From: Antedon mediterranea
Lineage: Eukaryota > Echinodermata > Crinoidea > Comatulida > Antedonidae
Length of the DNA stretch: 64,000 nt
Assembly: GCF_964355755.1 (NCBI RefSeq)
Contig: NC_092670.1
Span: 9,919,201 to 9,983,200, forward strand
Reading direction: 5' to 3'
Below, one piece after another: positions 36,584 through 48,412 of the stretch (the stretch's first letter is position 1; each line of letters starts with the position of its first letter). A program made the translations under genes and the position numbers. Below the pieces are notes generated by a model, which had not been told where the DNA came from, did no database searches, and worked only from the letters and a program-made list of their open reading frames with translations.

Positions 36584-39513
36584 CCTACTATGGTATGTTC
36601 TAATGTATCTATACCGGTACTATACAAGTTTGTTTATTACACCGACGTGGATGTGATGCTGAGACTGAGAATATAATTGTTTTTTGTCCAGAATAAATGT
36701 TCATCTTAAATCTTCGTGTTTAAAATTGCTATTGTTATTATAAAAATATAACCTCTTTGCAACATTAATTTCAAGCTCAGTTGTTTTTTTTGTTGAAAAT
36801 ATTTATATTTCGTAATAAATTATATAGAAACTAAACTCGAAGCTACCCTTTAATAAATCGGTGCCTAAAAACATCGCTCATATTTTATTCAAATCAAACA
36901 AATTGCGTCATCGGTATTATAACAACATCGGTTATTTTTTTCCGAGACTGTTTTATCATAAACCACAAACACGGCATATTGGCTGAGACAATTATTTTGA
37001 TACTACACAGAGACTTAAGAATAAGCATACAACATCATTTTCTGGCATGTTGGGAAAGAATGAATGAAACAAAGGTATAGGGTTGCTACTGTCATTCTCG
37101 CGTTCAAAAAATCGTTTTTAATTTCTATGCGCCCGTAGACTATGCCTCCATAATTTAGCGAGGACAACATTTAAAAGACGCGCGCGTTCACATTCTGATG
37201 AATTTAATTTACCGCGCGTGTAAAAGAATTTTACAGACGTGCGCGTTCAAATGCTGATAAAATTCGTTCGTTTGTACGCATGTATCTCCTTCTTGGTGTA
37301 CAAGTTCACACCGTATAATCAGTTTTACTTGTACTGGATTGTATTCTTATGTAGTATAAACATTGCTATGAAACGCTAATTCGGTTTTTTGAAATGATAA
37401 TAATGTTTTTGTTGTTGAAACCAGGTTGTTTATGCATATTGCTGTTTCATTGATATTTCTTTAAAGAGTTTCTTTACCTTCTAACATAACATTTTTCATC
37501 GTTGATTTCTGTTACGTAATAAGTTTTATCGTTGAATGAAGGGTTGTCCGCTATGATCTTCCCGAAACGAAGTTTACCTTAGATATGGAAGATGTTTCTT
37601 TTTCTCATTTGATGATCTATTTGTTGATGATCTGTCTCTGATTTCATAAGCTTCAAAATGAGCTCACTTTTTAGATTGCAGATTCAATTATTTTCTCCGC
37701 TTCACGTGATCTACTTGTTAATGACTCCTTATGAACTACTTTTGAGGAAATTGCTTTACTTACAAAATCCTTGGTGGCGCTATTATTAATTACATGTGAT
37801 AATATTGAAGAAAATAATAGGTGATTTCTTAGATGATTTAGTTTGCGATAGACTGAAGTTAAAATAACACACCTCGGGCAGCAGGTAAGCGATTCATTTA
37901 TTGTTACTGTTATAATGTATACAGGTGCATACTACTGTAGGCCTCCTAGTTTCCTTTGAAGTGGGCACTCAACAGCAAGTCCATAACAGTTAACCCTTTT
38001 TAGAGGACACCCATATTGTATGAATTGAAGGGAACACTTCGTTGGTTCCCAAAGGTGTCCTCATAATAGGGGTTCTCCTTATTTGCTATTTCATAACATT
38101 CAGTGACTTAACGGGAGACATAAAGTAGACGCGCGTGTACTAAAGTGACCTTAATTATTTTTGTCAGTTTTTGAGCGCGCGCGTCACATCATGGTTGCCT
38201 ACAGCTCTTCGTTGGATACAGACGTAAAATAGACCTATAATGATAAATTTCAATTCACAGAAACATCGAATGATGTGATGGATGTATCGCAAGCATACTA
38301 TTTTTATTTGTGCATACACCATGAAAACAATGATATATATATTTTTTATGTGTAATTTCTTCACGGTTTAAAGAGTTCCAAGCCGGGATTAGGAATATAG
38401 TCTTGGTTTCTCACTATGACGCAACGTAAGGACGTAAGCGCAAAAAAAGTAATTCTCACTTTGGCGTTGCGTTCTGTGGGAAACAATTTGTGTATATTAA
38501 AAGTTTAGTTTTATATAATATAATTTTAATGTATAGGCCTATATATTTTTGTTTCAAAATCTTCAAATTGAAACTCATTTTAAACTTGGTTTGCCCTTTT
38601 TTGTTTACAAAATCACTTTATTCGGGTTTATGTATTTATACACTGAGCATTTGAAAATATTTTAATTGGCGCGTAATACTTGTTTGTCCATATTATTATT
38701 CAATTATTATTATCCTAACCACTTATCAGATAGATGCACCCCAAGACACCCCCTTTTCCCATTAACAAAATGTAAAACGTCGTAAGCCCCATTAACCCAA
38801 GTCTGACGTGCTTCTATGCTAAAAACAAAGCAGATTTGGCTGATTTTCATCATGAAACACGTTAACACAGGGGACCCCGTAGGCCGGCTACATGAAGAAA
38901 AATTGGGTGTGATTTAAACCGGCCTTAAGCCTACTTTGTAAAGTTTAATCGAAATGAATTTGTACTTAAGGCATTGGATTAATCATATACCCATCCGGTT
39001 CCTTGCATCACATCTACTGTGTCGATAATTATCACTATCAAGGATTCTACATACTAAGTATATTCTAGTTCTCGGTACTGTGTCTAGATTTCTCCACAGT
39101 GTCAGAACAATTCCGTAATACAGCGGTACATGTTTCACATGGTATCAAACCTACCCATGATACATGCACTAAAATGTGATACACATTGAACTCATCATTT
39201 AAGGTTGGTTATTGTTAAAAGTGATGCTGTATATACGGTATTTAGACCTATATGCCTATTGTGAAAATATCATCGTAATATTAGGATATACAGTAGGCCT
39301 ACTGGGAATCCGGTCACTACGAGTCTCTTTAAATCATTTTCTGATTTATTCCACAACATATTGGTGTACTGAATAATGATGTCGACTCTCTCATCCTATA
39401 ATTAGGTACCTCAGTTGATTGCATATAATTCTCTATGGACAGTACATCAATTTCAAGCACTATAGATTAAAATTATTCTTATAATATTATTATTTCTAAC
39501 TTCCAATCATTAA

Positions 39514-39673
39514 AGCTTGGTTCCCACTAGGACGCAACACAAGGACCTAGACCCAACGCAAGCGAGTTGATGACCAATCACACGCGACTATTCGAATAAT
39601 TCATCGCTTGAGATTGGTCAAATCACTTGCGTTGCGTTACGTCTTAGCGTTGCGTCCTAGTGTGAACCAAGCT
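39514..39673. mobile_element. palindromic CACTAGGACG-ended miniature element (160 bp)
   Basis: AGCTTGGTTCCCACTAGGAC pairs with GTCCTAGTGTGAACCAAGCT. TAA is duplicated on both sides (39511-39513 and 39674-39676). The interior repeats ACGCAACGCAAG-type motifs and CCAATCACACGCG, and folds back along its length. Confidence 0.78.
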
Positions 39674-39914
39674 TAATAGGCCTAATATTGGTTTTTTGGG
39701 ACCTTAGGGATAACAGTATGATAATGTATTTATTTATGATTAGGGTTGTATGCAAACGTTTCTCTTCTTGCAAGATCGACATTTCACGGAATTTTCCAGA
39801 TACTAGAATCCAGCAAACTTCGTCATTGCAAGTTTTGGTAGAGTTTTTACATGTTGTAGAATAGACTTCGGGAAAACAAACAGATTATGTGAGAATTGTG
39901 AATGATACCAAAAT

Positions 39915-40132
39915 CAAATCTCTGGCATAAAGGCTGATTTAAACAGACGAGCGGTAACGGTAAGCGGACAAAACCGCGTAGCTTGTCCCACGTAGAATAT
40001 GTATCTATCCTGAGCGGAAATCGCTCGTCCGCTCCGCGTTGTGTGTAAATGATCATAATGAATAACATAGATTCTATATTTTTATTATCGTTACCGCTCG
40101 TTTAAATGTGTAAGTGTAAATTGGCATTAAGG
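39915..40132. mobile_element. palindromic miniature element with GAGCGGTAACG ends
   Basis: GATTTAAACAGACGAGCGGT near the left pairs with ACCGCTCGTTTAAATGTG near the right. The outer bases are diverged, and the element end and target duplication are unclear. Confidence 0.5.
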
Positions 40133-41035
40133 GACATACACACACACAGCGCTGGTTTTACAATGATTGGGACTGATGGTGATACGGATGATAAGAATGA
40201 TGACAACGGCGACTACTGCAACCAATAGAAAACTCGGTTGCTCGTTTATGAGACGATTAATCGTGTTCCGTAGATTACATGATCAGTGCAAGATTTATGA
40301 CGGATTTTGAAGCTTTCGATAGTGATCCGATAATCAACGTTGAACTACGCGGATGGTTTTATTTCGTAGTTTAAACAAACATAATTGAGCTCAAGTCCAC
40401 GAAAAGATAATCTCATCGATATGCAAAATAAAGTGTTTTCAGTGCAGGGGCGTAACGACTAGCGCTCACTGGCTAAACCCAGGGGCTCCGGAGCTTATGG
40501 GGCCGGGGGACCATGAGCAGTGCCCAGAAGAAGAAAGAGTTTCTAAACCAGGAGCCTCAGGCCTCTGCCTTACGTCTCTGGTTCAGTGCGTACGTAAATG
40601 AACGTGCGTACAGTAGTATTTCAATGACGCCGTAATGTCTACGTAGCAAACTACTCTGCTTTGAGCTTTGTTTCCACTGCCTGAGACGCAACGCAAGTGT
40701 GTCATCGCTTGTGATTGGCCAAACATTTATGCTGCGCTTACGTTCTTGCTTTGCTCTAGGATAGTTAAATAAAGCATTACTATTTAAACTTAGGTGTAAT
40801 TTGCCCTGACGTAATGATACGTCTTCAAATTTCGCATACGTAATGAACCGTTTTGCTCTTTAGAAAGCCGCCCACTACAAAATTACGAATATTAATTAAC
40901 TAAACTTAAAGTAGATGAAAAGTGACACTAGACAGCTAGAAGTTTACCGTATGTATTTGTGTAGTTAACAGTAATTTAGATTGTAAACAAAGAATTACTG
41001 GTTATATTTTACAAAGTTTAGAGAGTGATATGATG

Positions 41036-41200
41036 AGGCATGGATTCGAGCCTGCCTGTGCCATATTGATTGCATCCTTAAGATACTTTACTCTCGTTGC
41101 CTTGTCATTCAGATCGGACGTAAAGTAGTTGGTCCCGTGTAAATATTATGTGCACGGAAAGAGTAGTGGATCGTCATCCTCTGCACTGTGACTGCCGTGG
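41036..41200 (+). mobile_element. SINE fragment
   Basis: GGATTCGAGCCTGCCTGTGC is B-box-like. It is followed by CCATATTGATTGCATCCTTA and GATACTTTACTCTCGTTGCC, a common body of marine invertebrate SINEs. The A-box half is missing or degraded. Confidence 0.5.
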
Positions 41201-41844
41201 GTTCACGTAGGGACCTCAAGTAAGCTTGAGGACGATTACATTTACATTTTAGTTGATGAGCAGTTTCATAAATAGGCATATTTAATATGCAAGAAAAAAA
41301 CAATAGACGTGCTTTCAATACGTGTATCTACTTCCTTCATAAACAATGTTTTTCAGCAAGAACGGTATTAGTAGCCTAATGAAATGCTCGTTATCACTTC
41401 GTATCTAATGTGTATACATTTCAGTATTTAGTTTTATACACAGACGTACTTTTGATGTATATTGAAAATGATACTGGGATTTATCCGAGACAACAATATC
41501 GTTGTATCTGCTTTTTTAGAAAAGCTTAATTTTCCATCAAATTATTTTTACGTTTCTTGTTCTGAAGGTACTATTTTCTCCTTTTCACACTCGGCGTCTA
41601 CTTAAAAAAATCTGCACATATTTAAAATAACATAAGGACTAAATTTGGCAAAATCAAAGTAAACTCAGTGAATCTACATGAATCGTTCTTTTTTTAAAAC
41701 AAACCACAGACAAGCAAAGCAATCAGATTTAGACGATACACGTTTATTTTGATTTTCCAAACTTAATATGCGTTACGTACTGTAAATCTGTCTTTAAAGT
41801 CAGTAGGTGCGTTTTTAATTTCATATTAATTTTGTTATTATAGA

Positions 41845-44800
41845 ATGGACGATAATGCTACCTTTCCAGCCGCTGGAATCAACGACTATGACATTTCGTA
41901 CGGGAACGATTATTACGACATAGTAAACATGTTAGACGTGGAACAGATCGCCATACCGTTTACGTGGACGTTGTTCATTGTGGTTGGTTTAGGCTGTAAC
42001 AGTCTTATCATTTACGTGGTGTGTAGGTTCGGTACAATGAGAACTGTTACTAACTGCTACATTGTCAATATCTCAGTTACGGATATTATGTTTCTGGTGT
42101 TGTGTGCTCCCTTCACTATCTTCACGTATACAAAACATGTGTGGATCTTTGGAAACGCGCTGTGTCGTATCGTTATGTATCTCATGCAGGTGTGTTAATT
42201 CATTGTGCATATAACTTTTTTCCTACTTGGACCAACATGGTAATTTGACCAATCACTAGGCGATGGATCTTCTGAATTTAATTACTTGTATCGGTAAACT
42301 CACTTGCGTTGTTGCGTCCAAGCTGAAGCGTGGTTCCCACTAGCGCCGCAACACAAGGACGTAACGCAACGAAAGTGAATTGACCAATCACAAGCGATGG
42401 CTTATTCGCTTGTGATTGCTAACTGTCTATAACTTCGCTTGTCATTGGTTAAAACGCTTGCGTTGCGTTTACGTCCTTGCATTACGTTCTAGTGAGAACC
42501 AAGCTTTAGTCTTGGTTCGTACTAGGACGTAACGCAAGGACGTGAATGCAACGCAAGCGAACCGACCAATGATAAGCGACAGTTTCGTATAATTATGATT
42601 GGTCAAATTGACATACTTTGCTCTTACGTCGTTTCGTCGCGTCCTAGTGGGTTATATGCGGCCGGGGAGCGATATTTCTTTTCCTACATAAGTTGGGGGC
42701 CACTCATGAAACGTCACAAAATAAACATGACTACTATTCATTAGTCATCATTAAGGTGTGACGTAAGAATTGATCTAACTACAATTCAATAACAACAATA
42801 CAAATATGAAAACGCTTTCTGTCGAGCCGTCAAATGGATTAGAATATGAACTTTACATGTCAGTGTATCGAGTTCGAATCCCACGAGCAACTTATTTTTA
42901 CTTTATAGTAAGAGAAATTATTTAGAGGGCTAGGTTCAGTTATTAGGAAGTAGTTTGGCTATCTTTCACATAAGGGGTTCCCCAAATTACGTACGAAAAG
43001 AAAAATCGCGGCCGGGACGCGGCCGGGACGTGTTTCCTCGACATGATTTAGTGGTTTATAGGAGGTCGTCTAGGCGAGGCTCACCGACGAAACGTCAGTC
43101 AATCGAATTAATAGAACCGTCTAACAAAACTCACAAAATTTAATGATGGGTCACACATGATTGTGTTCAATTTTGGAATGCCATGTTATATTTAATTTTA
43201 GTTTGTGCCTTCCATACCTGCTTTCTCTTGATGTAAAAAAGTGAAAATGATCACTCTTTTGTATTCCACTTTTAAAACAATTTACTCTTATAACGAGTGA
43301 AATATCCACTCGCTCTGTTTTCAATTATTTAGCTGGCCGGCTGATTCGTGTCGCACGAATATTTCAGGCATGGCAGCAGATGGTAATTAATTATACCCTT
43401 TATTTCATTATTATATTGCTCTATATTATCAAAATGTAGTTATTTTTTAAGGTGTCTGTCCACGCGACGTCACTGACGTTAATGGCAATGAACATCGACC
43501 GATATTTTGCCATCGTGTATCCACTGAAATCCATCCGATATCGGACGCCTACCCTGGCACTCACTATCAACATATCAATCTGGATCAGTAAGTACATATT
43601 TTATATGGAATTATATCGGACGAAGACATGGCTAATTTTGAATACCGTTTATTCTTAGCCATTTTGTCCTGGAACCTATACACTCGTCTTAATGGGAGGA
43701 CAAGTCTGAGGGTAAAGACTATAGGAACCGTATGTTCACTGTCCACAATTGCTAGTGTTAATTGCTTGTGTGCACTAGTACTATAATAAGTATTCGTGAC
43801 ACTTGTGAATGCGGCATAGTTTGTTAATAGTTCAACCGTGGCGTACGGTCTAGTTTTTTTAATACTTTGTAATAATTTAGGTTATTGATAGATATAGACA
43901 GTATTAGTTTCAAGATTAATTTGATAATGAAAAAAGTATTGAATTAGTGTATGAGAGGAATGACACTGACTACAAGCGATGATCGTAATAAGATGGTTAT
44001 ATCAAGATGTCATTAGGTAAAGTGTGACTGACTATCGACAGTCATCTATATACAAAAGTCCTAGGTAGGTGTAATAAGCATGGTGACGATGAAATTATAC
44101 ATTCACATAATATACAGCATCTAATTTATCACATGTGGAGCCTGTATCATGTAAGGTTAAGTTAAGGGTTAGGTTACTACACTAAATACACATGTGATCT
44201 ATTACCAAATATTCCTATGATACTTTGGAAATATAGATACAGTACCGAGAATCGGCTGGTATAGACCTACTAACTCGAAAGAAAGTTTTCGTTAAATAAC
44301 CTTTTATGCTGTCTTTGATAAAAATAATATTTATAAAATTCCAATAAATTTACGTCATGATAAATATAAAATCGTTGTATTATCACGATGTTATTGCTCT
44401 TACTGATCATGACGTCATTTGATTGGACGTGTGAAAATATCATTTTCATAAAAGGAAGCATAGATGGTTATTCTATATTTCTGGAATAAAAATTGCTATT
44501 TATTTAATACTTTTTACATGAATTTTCTTCCATTTAGTTTCATCGCTTTTATCGATTCCAATTTCCATATTTTCAATGGTTATGGATTTCAACGGAAGAC
44601 ATTACTGTGTTGAAGAGTTCAACGAACAAGGGTTGTTAGCGCACTACATTTACGTTGTGTTCAGTACCTACATAATCCCGCTCTCCGTCCTCGTTGTCTG
44701 CAACGTCAACATGTTGCGTCAACTGTGGAAGACGCGGGAACAGCTCCGAGACACAACATTAAGCCTGCACTCGATACAACAACGAAAGAAAGTTACCAAG

Positions 44801-45112
44801 ATGATACTGCTGGTTGTTGTCTTTTTCTTTATTTGTTGGTTACCGATACACGTGATAAATCTGTGGCAAAGACTTGGTAATAGTATCAACAATAACTTGG
44901 CCATTTCAAAGCTCAGGATTTTTGCTCTAACACTGGCGTACAGTAACTCGTGCGTAAACCCATTTGTGTACGCGTTCATGGGCGAGAATTTTCGCGCGTG
45001 TTTTAGAAGAGCATTCCCGATGTGTACAAAAGTGAACCGAGTGAGGAACAGTAGTATGTTATTAAACAACAATCGGACAAGAGAAACACAGGTACAAAAG
45101 GACATGGTTTAA
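41845..45112 (+). CDS. kisspeptin-receptor-like rhodopsin-class GPCR, complete, 3 exons
   Basis: Exons are 41845-42189, 43452-43587 and 44538-45112, encoding 351 residues. Phases 0 and 1 close exactly. It is a seven-transmembrane peptide receptor. The extracellular N-terminus is acidic and Tyr-rich, with a possible N-glycosylation site at N4. TM1 carries GCNSLIIYVV and TM2 SVTDIMFLVL. The disulfide Cys are in ALCRIV before TM3 and HYCVEEF in loop 2. The DRY motif is in MNIDRYFAIVYPL, TM6 has FFICWLPIHVI and TM7 NSCVNPFVYAFMG. MRTVTN, QVSVHATSLTLMAMNIDRY and RTPTLALTI, with an intron just before VSVHAT, are shared with the kisspeptin receptor (GPR54) branch of the galanin/allatostatin-A/kisspeptin group. 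It is presumably Gq-coupled (inference from the family). Orthology to KISS1R against galanin-like receptors needs a tree. Introns carry miniature elements and a tRNA-like relic. Confidence 0.93.
42327..42505. mobile_element. palindromic CACTAG-ended miniature element in GPCR intron 1
   Basis: AGCGTGGTTCCCACTAGCGC pairs with GTTCTAGTGAGAACCAAGCT. The core has ACGCAACGAAAG and CCAATCACAAGCGATGG on both arms. It belongs to the same family as 39514-39673. Confidence 0.65.
42508..42652. mobile_element. second CACTAGGACG-type element abutting the first
   Basis: AGTCTTGGTTCGTACTAGGA opens it and CGTCGCGTCCTAGTGGG closes it. It shares ACGCAAGGACGTGAATGC and GACCAATGATAAGCG with its neighbour. Tandem or head-to-tail insertion is implied. 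Confidence 0.55.
42815..42905 (+). mobile_element. tRNA-like SINE relic in GPCR intron 1
   Basis: A good B box (GAGTTCGAATCCCAC near 42868) is preceded by ATGTCAGTGTATC and a weak A-box region (AAATGGATTAGAAT). No complete tRNA fold can be drawn. Confidence 0.45.
44280..44490. mobile_element. relic of the 4144-type miniature element in GPCR intron 2
   Basis: TTTTATGCTGTCTTTGATAA, TGATCATGACGTCATTTGAT, GACGTGTGAAAATATCATTT and GGAAGCATAGATGGTTATTC match the core of 4144-4465 in reverse. The CACTAGG termini are lost. Confidence 0.6.
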
Positions 45113-46273
45113 GCTATAAGATCTTTTAATACCTTTCCATTTCACGGAATGAAATACATCGTTTTAGAAGCAGGTTGAATACAAAAACAGCGACGTTTCC
45201 GTTCCAAATAGAATAAGCGTTGAATGCAGAGATTTATTATGTCCTTCCGTAACCTGCGTACGGTACCATACTGAATAACGACAAGTCGATTTTAATACTT
45301 TTTAATATATATATATATATATATGTATGTATTTAAAAAAATGGCAACAACTAATAATAATATCTTAAACTATCATCAATTTCTTTCTGACGAAGGAATA
45401 GTGTTGCAGGCTCATAGGCCTAATTCATGCTGATTCTTCATTTTTTGCTTATTTTATTTTGCATTACCATTGCGATCCAATAGTGGCCGTATTATATTCA
45501 CACAATTGAGATATTTCCCTAGTGTTTAATAAAATTATTATCACAATATCACTTTATAAAATTGTGTGTAACGTTTACGGGTGACATGTCAACCACAAAA
45601 TCCCGTGATTACGTTTCTATAATATATTTTTCCTGACAACTATTAAAATGAACAAAGTGCACCTTTTATAACATTCTGATGACCTGTTTGCAGTAGGCTC
45701 TACTTTTGAATGAGCGCACTTGAGTGGTGTTAAAGACTACAATACCTTCAACATGTGCGTGCTCTAAGCGATCGCATTACACTGTTTGTGTCGGACAATT
45801 ACTCCGCGAAAAATGTGTACAGGCTGTACGCGCGCCCTCTCTGAGGAGGATACAGAAGGTATCAGGTCAAGTCAGGTAGGGCTGTCGGTCCCAGTCTGTC
45901 TGGGCCTACTTATAGAGGATAATTAATAATAAAAGCAAAATTACCTTATTCTTTTAGTTAGGTGGCCTTGCAATAACTCTAGGCTAGCATAGGCCTACTT
46001 TACTTAAGTAAGTTGTATAGGCCTATACACTATTCTAAGAGGGGAAGTAGGCCCTAGCTAGCTAAAGACCAAAATTATTTTATATTTTACTCATTTTTAA
46101 CTACCTAAGTCTTGCCTAGCTAAATAAGGCTAGGCTAACTAAGCCTAGGTGGTAGGCCTAGCTACCTACTACTAGGCTAGGCCTAGACAGAGGCCCCGAG
46201 CAAGTACTAGGCCTAGTCTAGTAGGCTGGTATCAATATTTAGTACGCAGTGGCTGCATCATTCTAACCCCTAT

Positions 46274-47894
46274 GACTAGTCGGGTTTACGATGAAATCGG
46301 TCGCGTCTGAAATCGGTCGCGTTTGAAATCGGTCGCGTTTGAAATTGGTCGTGATAAAATCAACTTCCGTTATTTTGTATGGCGCGCCGCTAGAGCTATA
46401 TTTAATTGATATTTTTTAGGAACTAGATTATTTATGTGGATATTTTTTACTTGGTTAATAAATATTTATTATCAATCATTAAATTATTTTTTTTTTGTAT
46501 TTCACAGGCCTGGGAGAAGGACTGTGTCTTTTCAAAATGGCCATTTCTAAAACACGTTTAAATATTATATTAGGCATAATGTTATATTAGGCATATAATA
46601 ATTTACCTCTATTTATATGTACTGTAATTAATATATTATTATTATTATTGTCTTTTATTATGCAAACAATTACGTAAAAGAGAACAATTTATTTTAAAAC
46701 AATAATTTTTACAATATAGCCTGTAAAGCCAGCGTATCCATTTTTATACTTATGCATACTGTGGCAGATTATATCATATCCATGTCGTTAACAACATACT
46801 ATTGGATCACCTTATTTTTATTTCTATTTTATTTCTATCCGTTGTGTAGGATAATATTAAGTGTATAATGATTATAGGTCTTTTGTTATTTAAACTTTGA
46901 CCCTTGGCTTGTGTTATTTAATTAGTTGTTTTTTTTAAATTTTATTCATTGGACTTGATAATGACTCCATGATGGAGTCGAAACATCGTTCTTTTTTTAA
47001 GCGTTATTTTTTTATTATGTATTTATAATGATTATTGTTGAGGCAAATCACGTGTATATTTTTATTTCTAATGTTTCAAATAGTTTTTAGTATAAAAAAT
47101 GATCATTATATGCGGATGGTTAAAAGGCGAGTTACTGAAATAAACCCCCGAATAAGCCATATTGTGGAGATGCGCCTTCTATGATCGTGCAGCTGTTTCC
47201 CCTAACAATATGTTTTATTTTGCTGACGGGTTTCCCCATTTAAAAAAAACACGCACTTGTTAGTGTTAAATCATGGACAAAACACGTACGATCGTTGTCC
47301 ATGGCGAGGTAAAGATGACGTCTATTACTAATAACCATACGTTTGAAACGTCTATAGGCCTCCTGCATGTGTTTTTGTGAAACGATCCAATGAGCTATAG
47401 ATGTTCGACGCGATTATGAGATCATGTTCATTCATTCATTCATTCTTTATTTAGCCTTCAAAATCGAAATACATTTAAAACGTAGGTAACAAAATCAAGA
47501 CACATGGAAATCTAAGGAGGCAAGGATAAGCAAAAGCAATTAAAATCGCTGTAGCTCGCAGGCTTGCTTATCCATAATAATTCCGAATAATACACTGTTT
47601 CTATAATTTGACAGTATGATTTATATATAATTTACGTATATACGTCGGCGATAGGCCTACTATAGATTTTAATTTGAATATCTTTTATTTCTTCATTTAT
47701 AATAATCATCCGGCTCGATCCATACAAAATAGCGCGACCGATTTCAAATGCGACCGATATCATCAAAAGTATAGCTCTAGCGGCGCGCCATACAAAATAC
47801 CGGAAGTTGATTTTATCGCGACCGATTTCAAACGCGACCGATTTCAAGCGCGACCGATTTCAAGCACGACCGATTTCATCTGACACCCCTAGTC
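46274..47894. mobile_element. 1.62-kb non-autonomous transposon with long inverted ends
   Basis: The left end from GACTAG has three to four copies of a GAAATCGGTCGCGTTT unit, then AAATCAACTTCCG and TTTTGTATGGCGCGCCGCTA with GAGCTATA. The right end carries the same blocks inverted (47740-47894), ending CTAGTC. The arms are about 130-150 bp. The interior holds a retroposon fragment (47427-47572) and AT-rich filler without transposase. A target duplication was not resolved. Confidence 0.7.
47427..47572 (-). mobile_element. non-LTR 3' end, minus-strand copy
   Basis: Read on the minus strand it matches 53268-53415: GGATAAGCAAGCCTGCGAGC, TACAGCGATTTTAATTG, AAATGTATTTCGATTTT, AGGCTAAATAAAGAATGAAT with an ATGA/ATTC tail. 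It is a CR1/L2-like 3' end by structure. Confidence 0.6.
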
Positions 47895-48412
47895 GTAGAT
47901 CCAAGCTAGATTCTATATCTACGCCTATTAACCCGATCGATGCGAAAGGCACTCTTTTTCGGGCCTCCGTCCCTCGTAACCTAAATTAAAACAGCATTAC
48001 ATTGTGAGACTCGGGCACTACCCATTATTGACCATTCAGCCATCTAACCGGATTACAATGCATTGATATAACACATTAGTACAATAGCCATAGAGGGCGC
48101 TATATAGGATCTACAGTACGACTAGGTGTAGAGAGGCAGACAGTTCGTATTTAGTAAAGGCCTACTTTATACCAGGGAGTTGTAACTCCCTGTCTATACT
48201 AGAGTGGTATAGGATCACAAGTTTATTAATATTTGTTATATGTTTTTAATCAGATTATTTTTTTATTTTTCTCATTTTTTTACAGCATAGTCAATGCATG
48301 GAGTAAAGGTTAATGGTTACACCATGCTATACATGACATCAAAATACATCTTTATAATAATTAATTGAGGATCTTTTGTTAGTTGACGTATTATGACACG
48401 AAAGTTGTAAAG

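Larger units (their letters stand above)
33533..41844. other. gene-free spacer, 8.3 kb, rich in miniature elements
   Basis: I found no coding exon on either strand. Recognisable contents are family copies at 33834-33962 and 36431-36583, the 79-bp tandem repeat at 35403-35642, palindromic elements at 39514-39673 and about 39915-40132, degenerate relatives near 38400-38475 and 40655-40750, a hAT-like start (CAGTGCAGGGGCGTAACGAC) near 40440, and a SINE fragment at 41036-41200. The promoter of the GPCR gene must lie in the distal part. An acceptor-like TTATTATAG just before its ATG suggests an untranslated first exon upstream. Confidence 0.5.
45113..48412. other. spacer between the GPCR and GTDC1 genes
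   Basis: No coding exon was seen. An AT microsatellite lies at 45306-45324, a TAGGCCTA/CCTAGG-dense segment at 45890-46225, then the 1.6-kb inverted-repeat element at 46274-47894. The GTDC1 promoter is presumably in the last 500 bases; no clear core motif was recognised. Confidence 0.5.

Noticed and set aside
42815-42905. tRNA gene
   Set aside because: The B box is good, but the A box is weak and no acceptor or anticodon stem closes. It is kept as a SINE relic only.
44155-44175. Telomere-like TTAAGGGTTAGG
   Set aside because: Fewer than two imperfect units and no array; chance level in AT-rich intron.
44719-45105. Minus-strand reading frame of 128 codons
   Set aside because: It is the antisense shadow of the last GPCR exon.
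46951-46984. Hammerhead-ribozyme-like motif (GACTCC stem, GGAGTC, then GAAAC)
   Set aside because: The stem and GAAAC fit, but the catalytic core before the stem reads TTGATAAT, not CTGATGA, and no cleavage-side stem was found.
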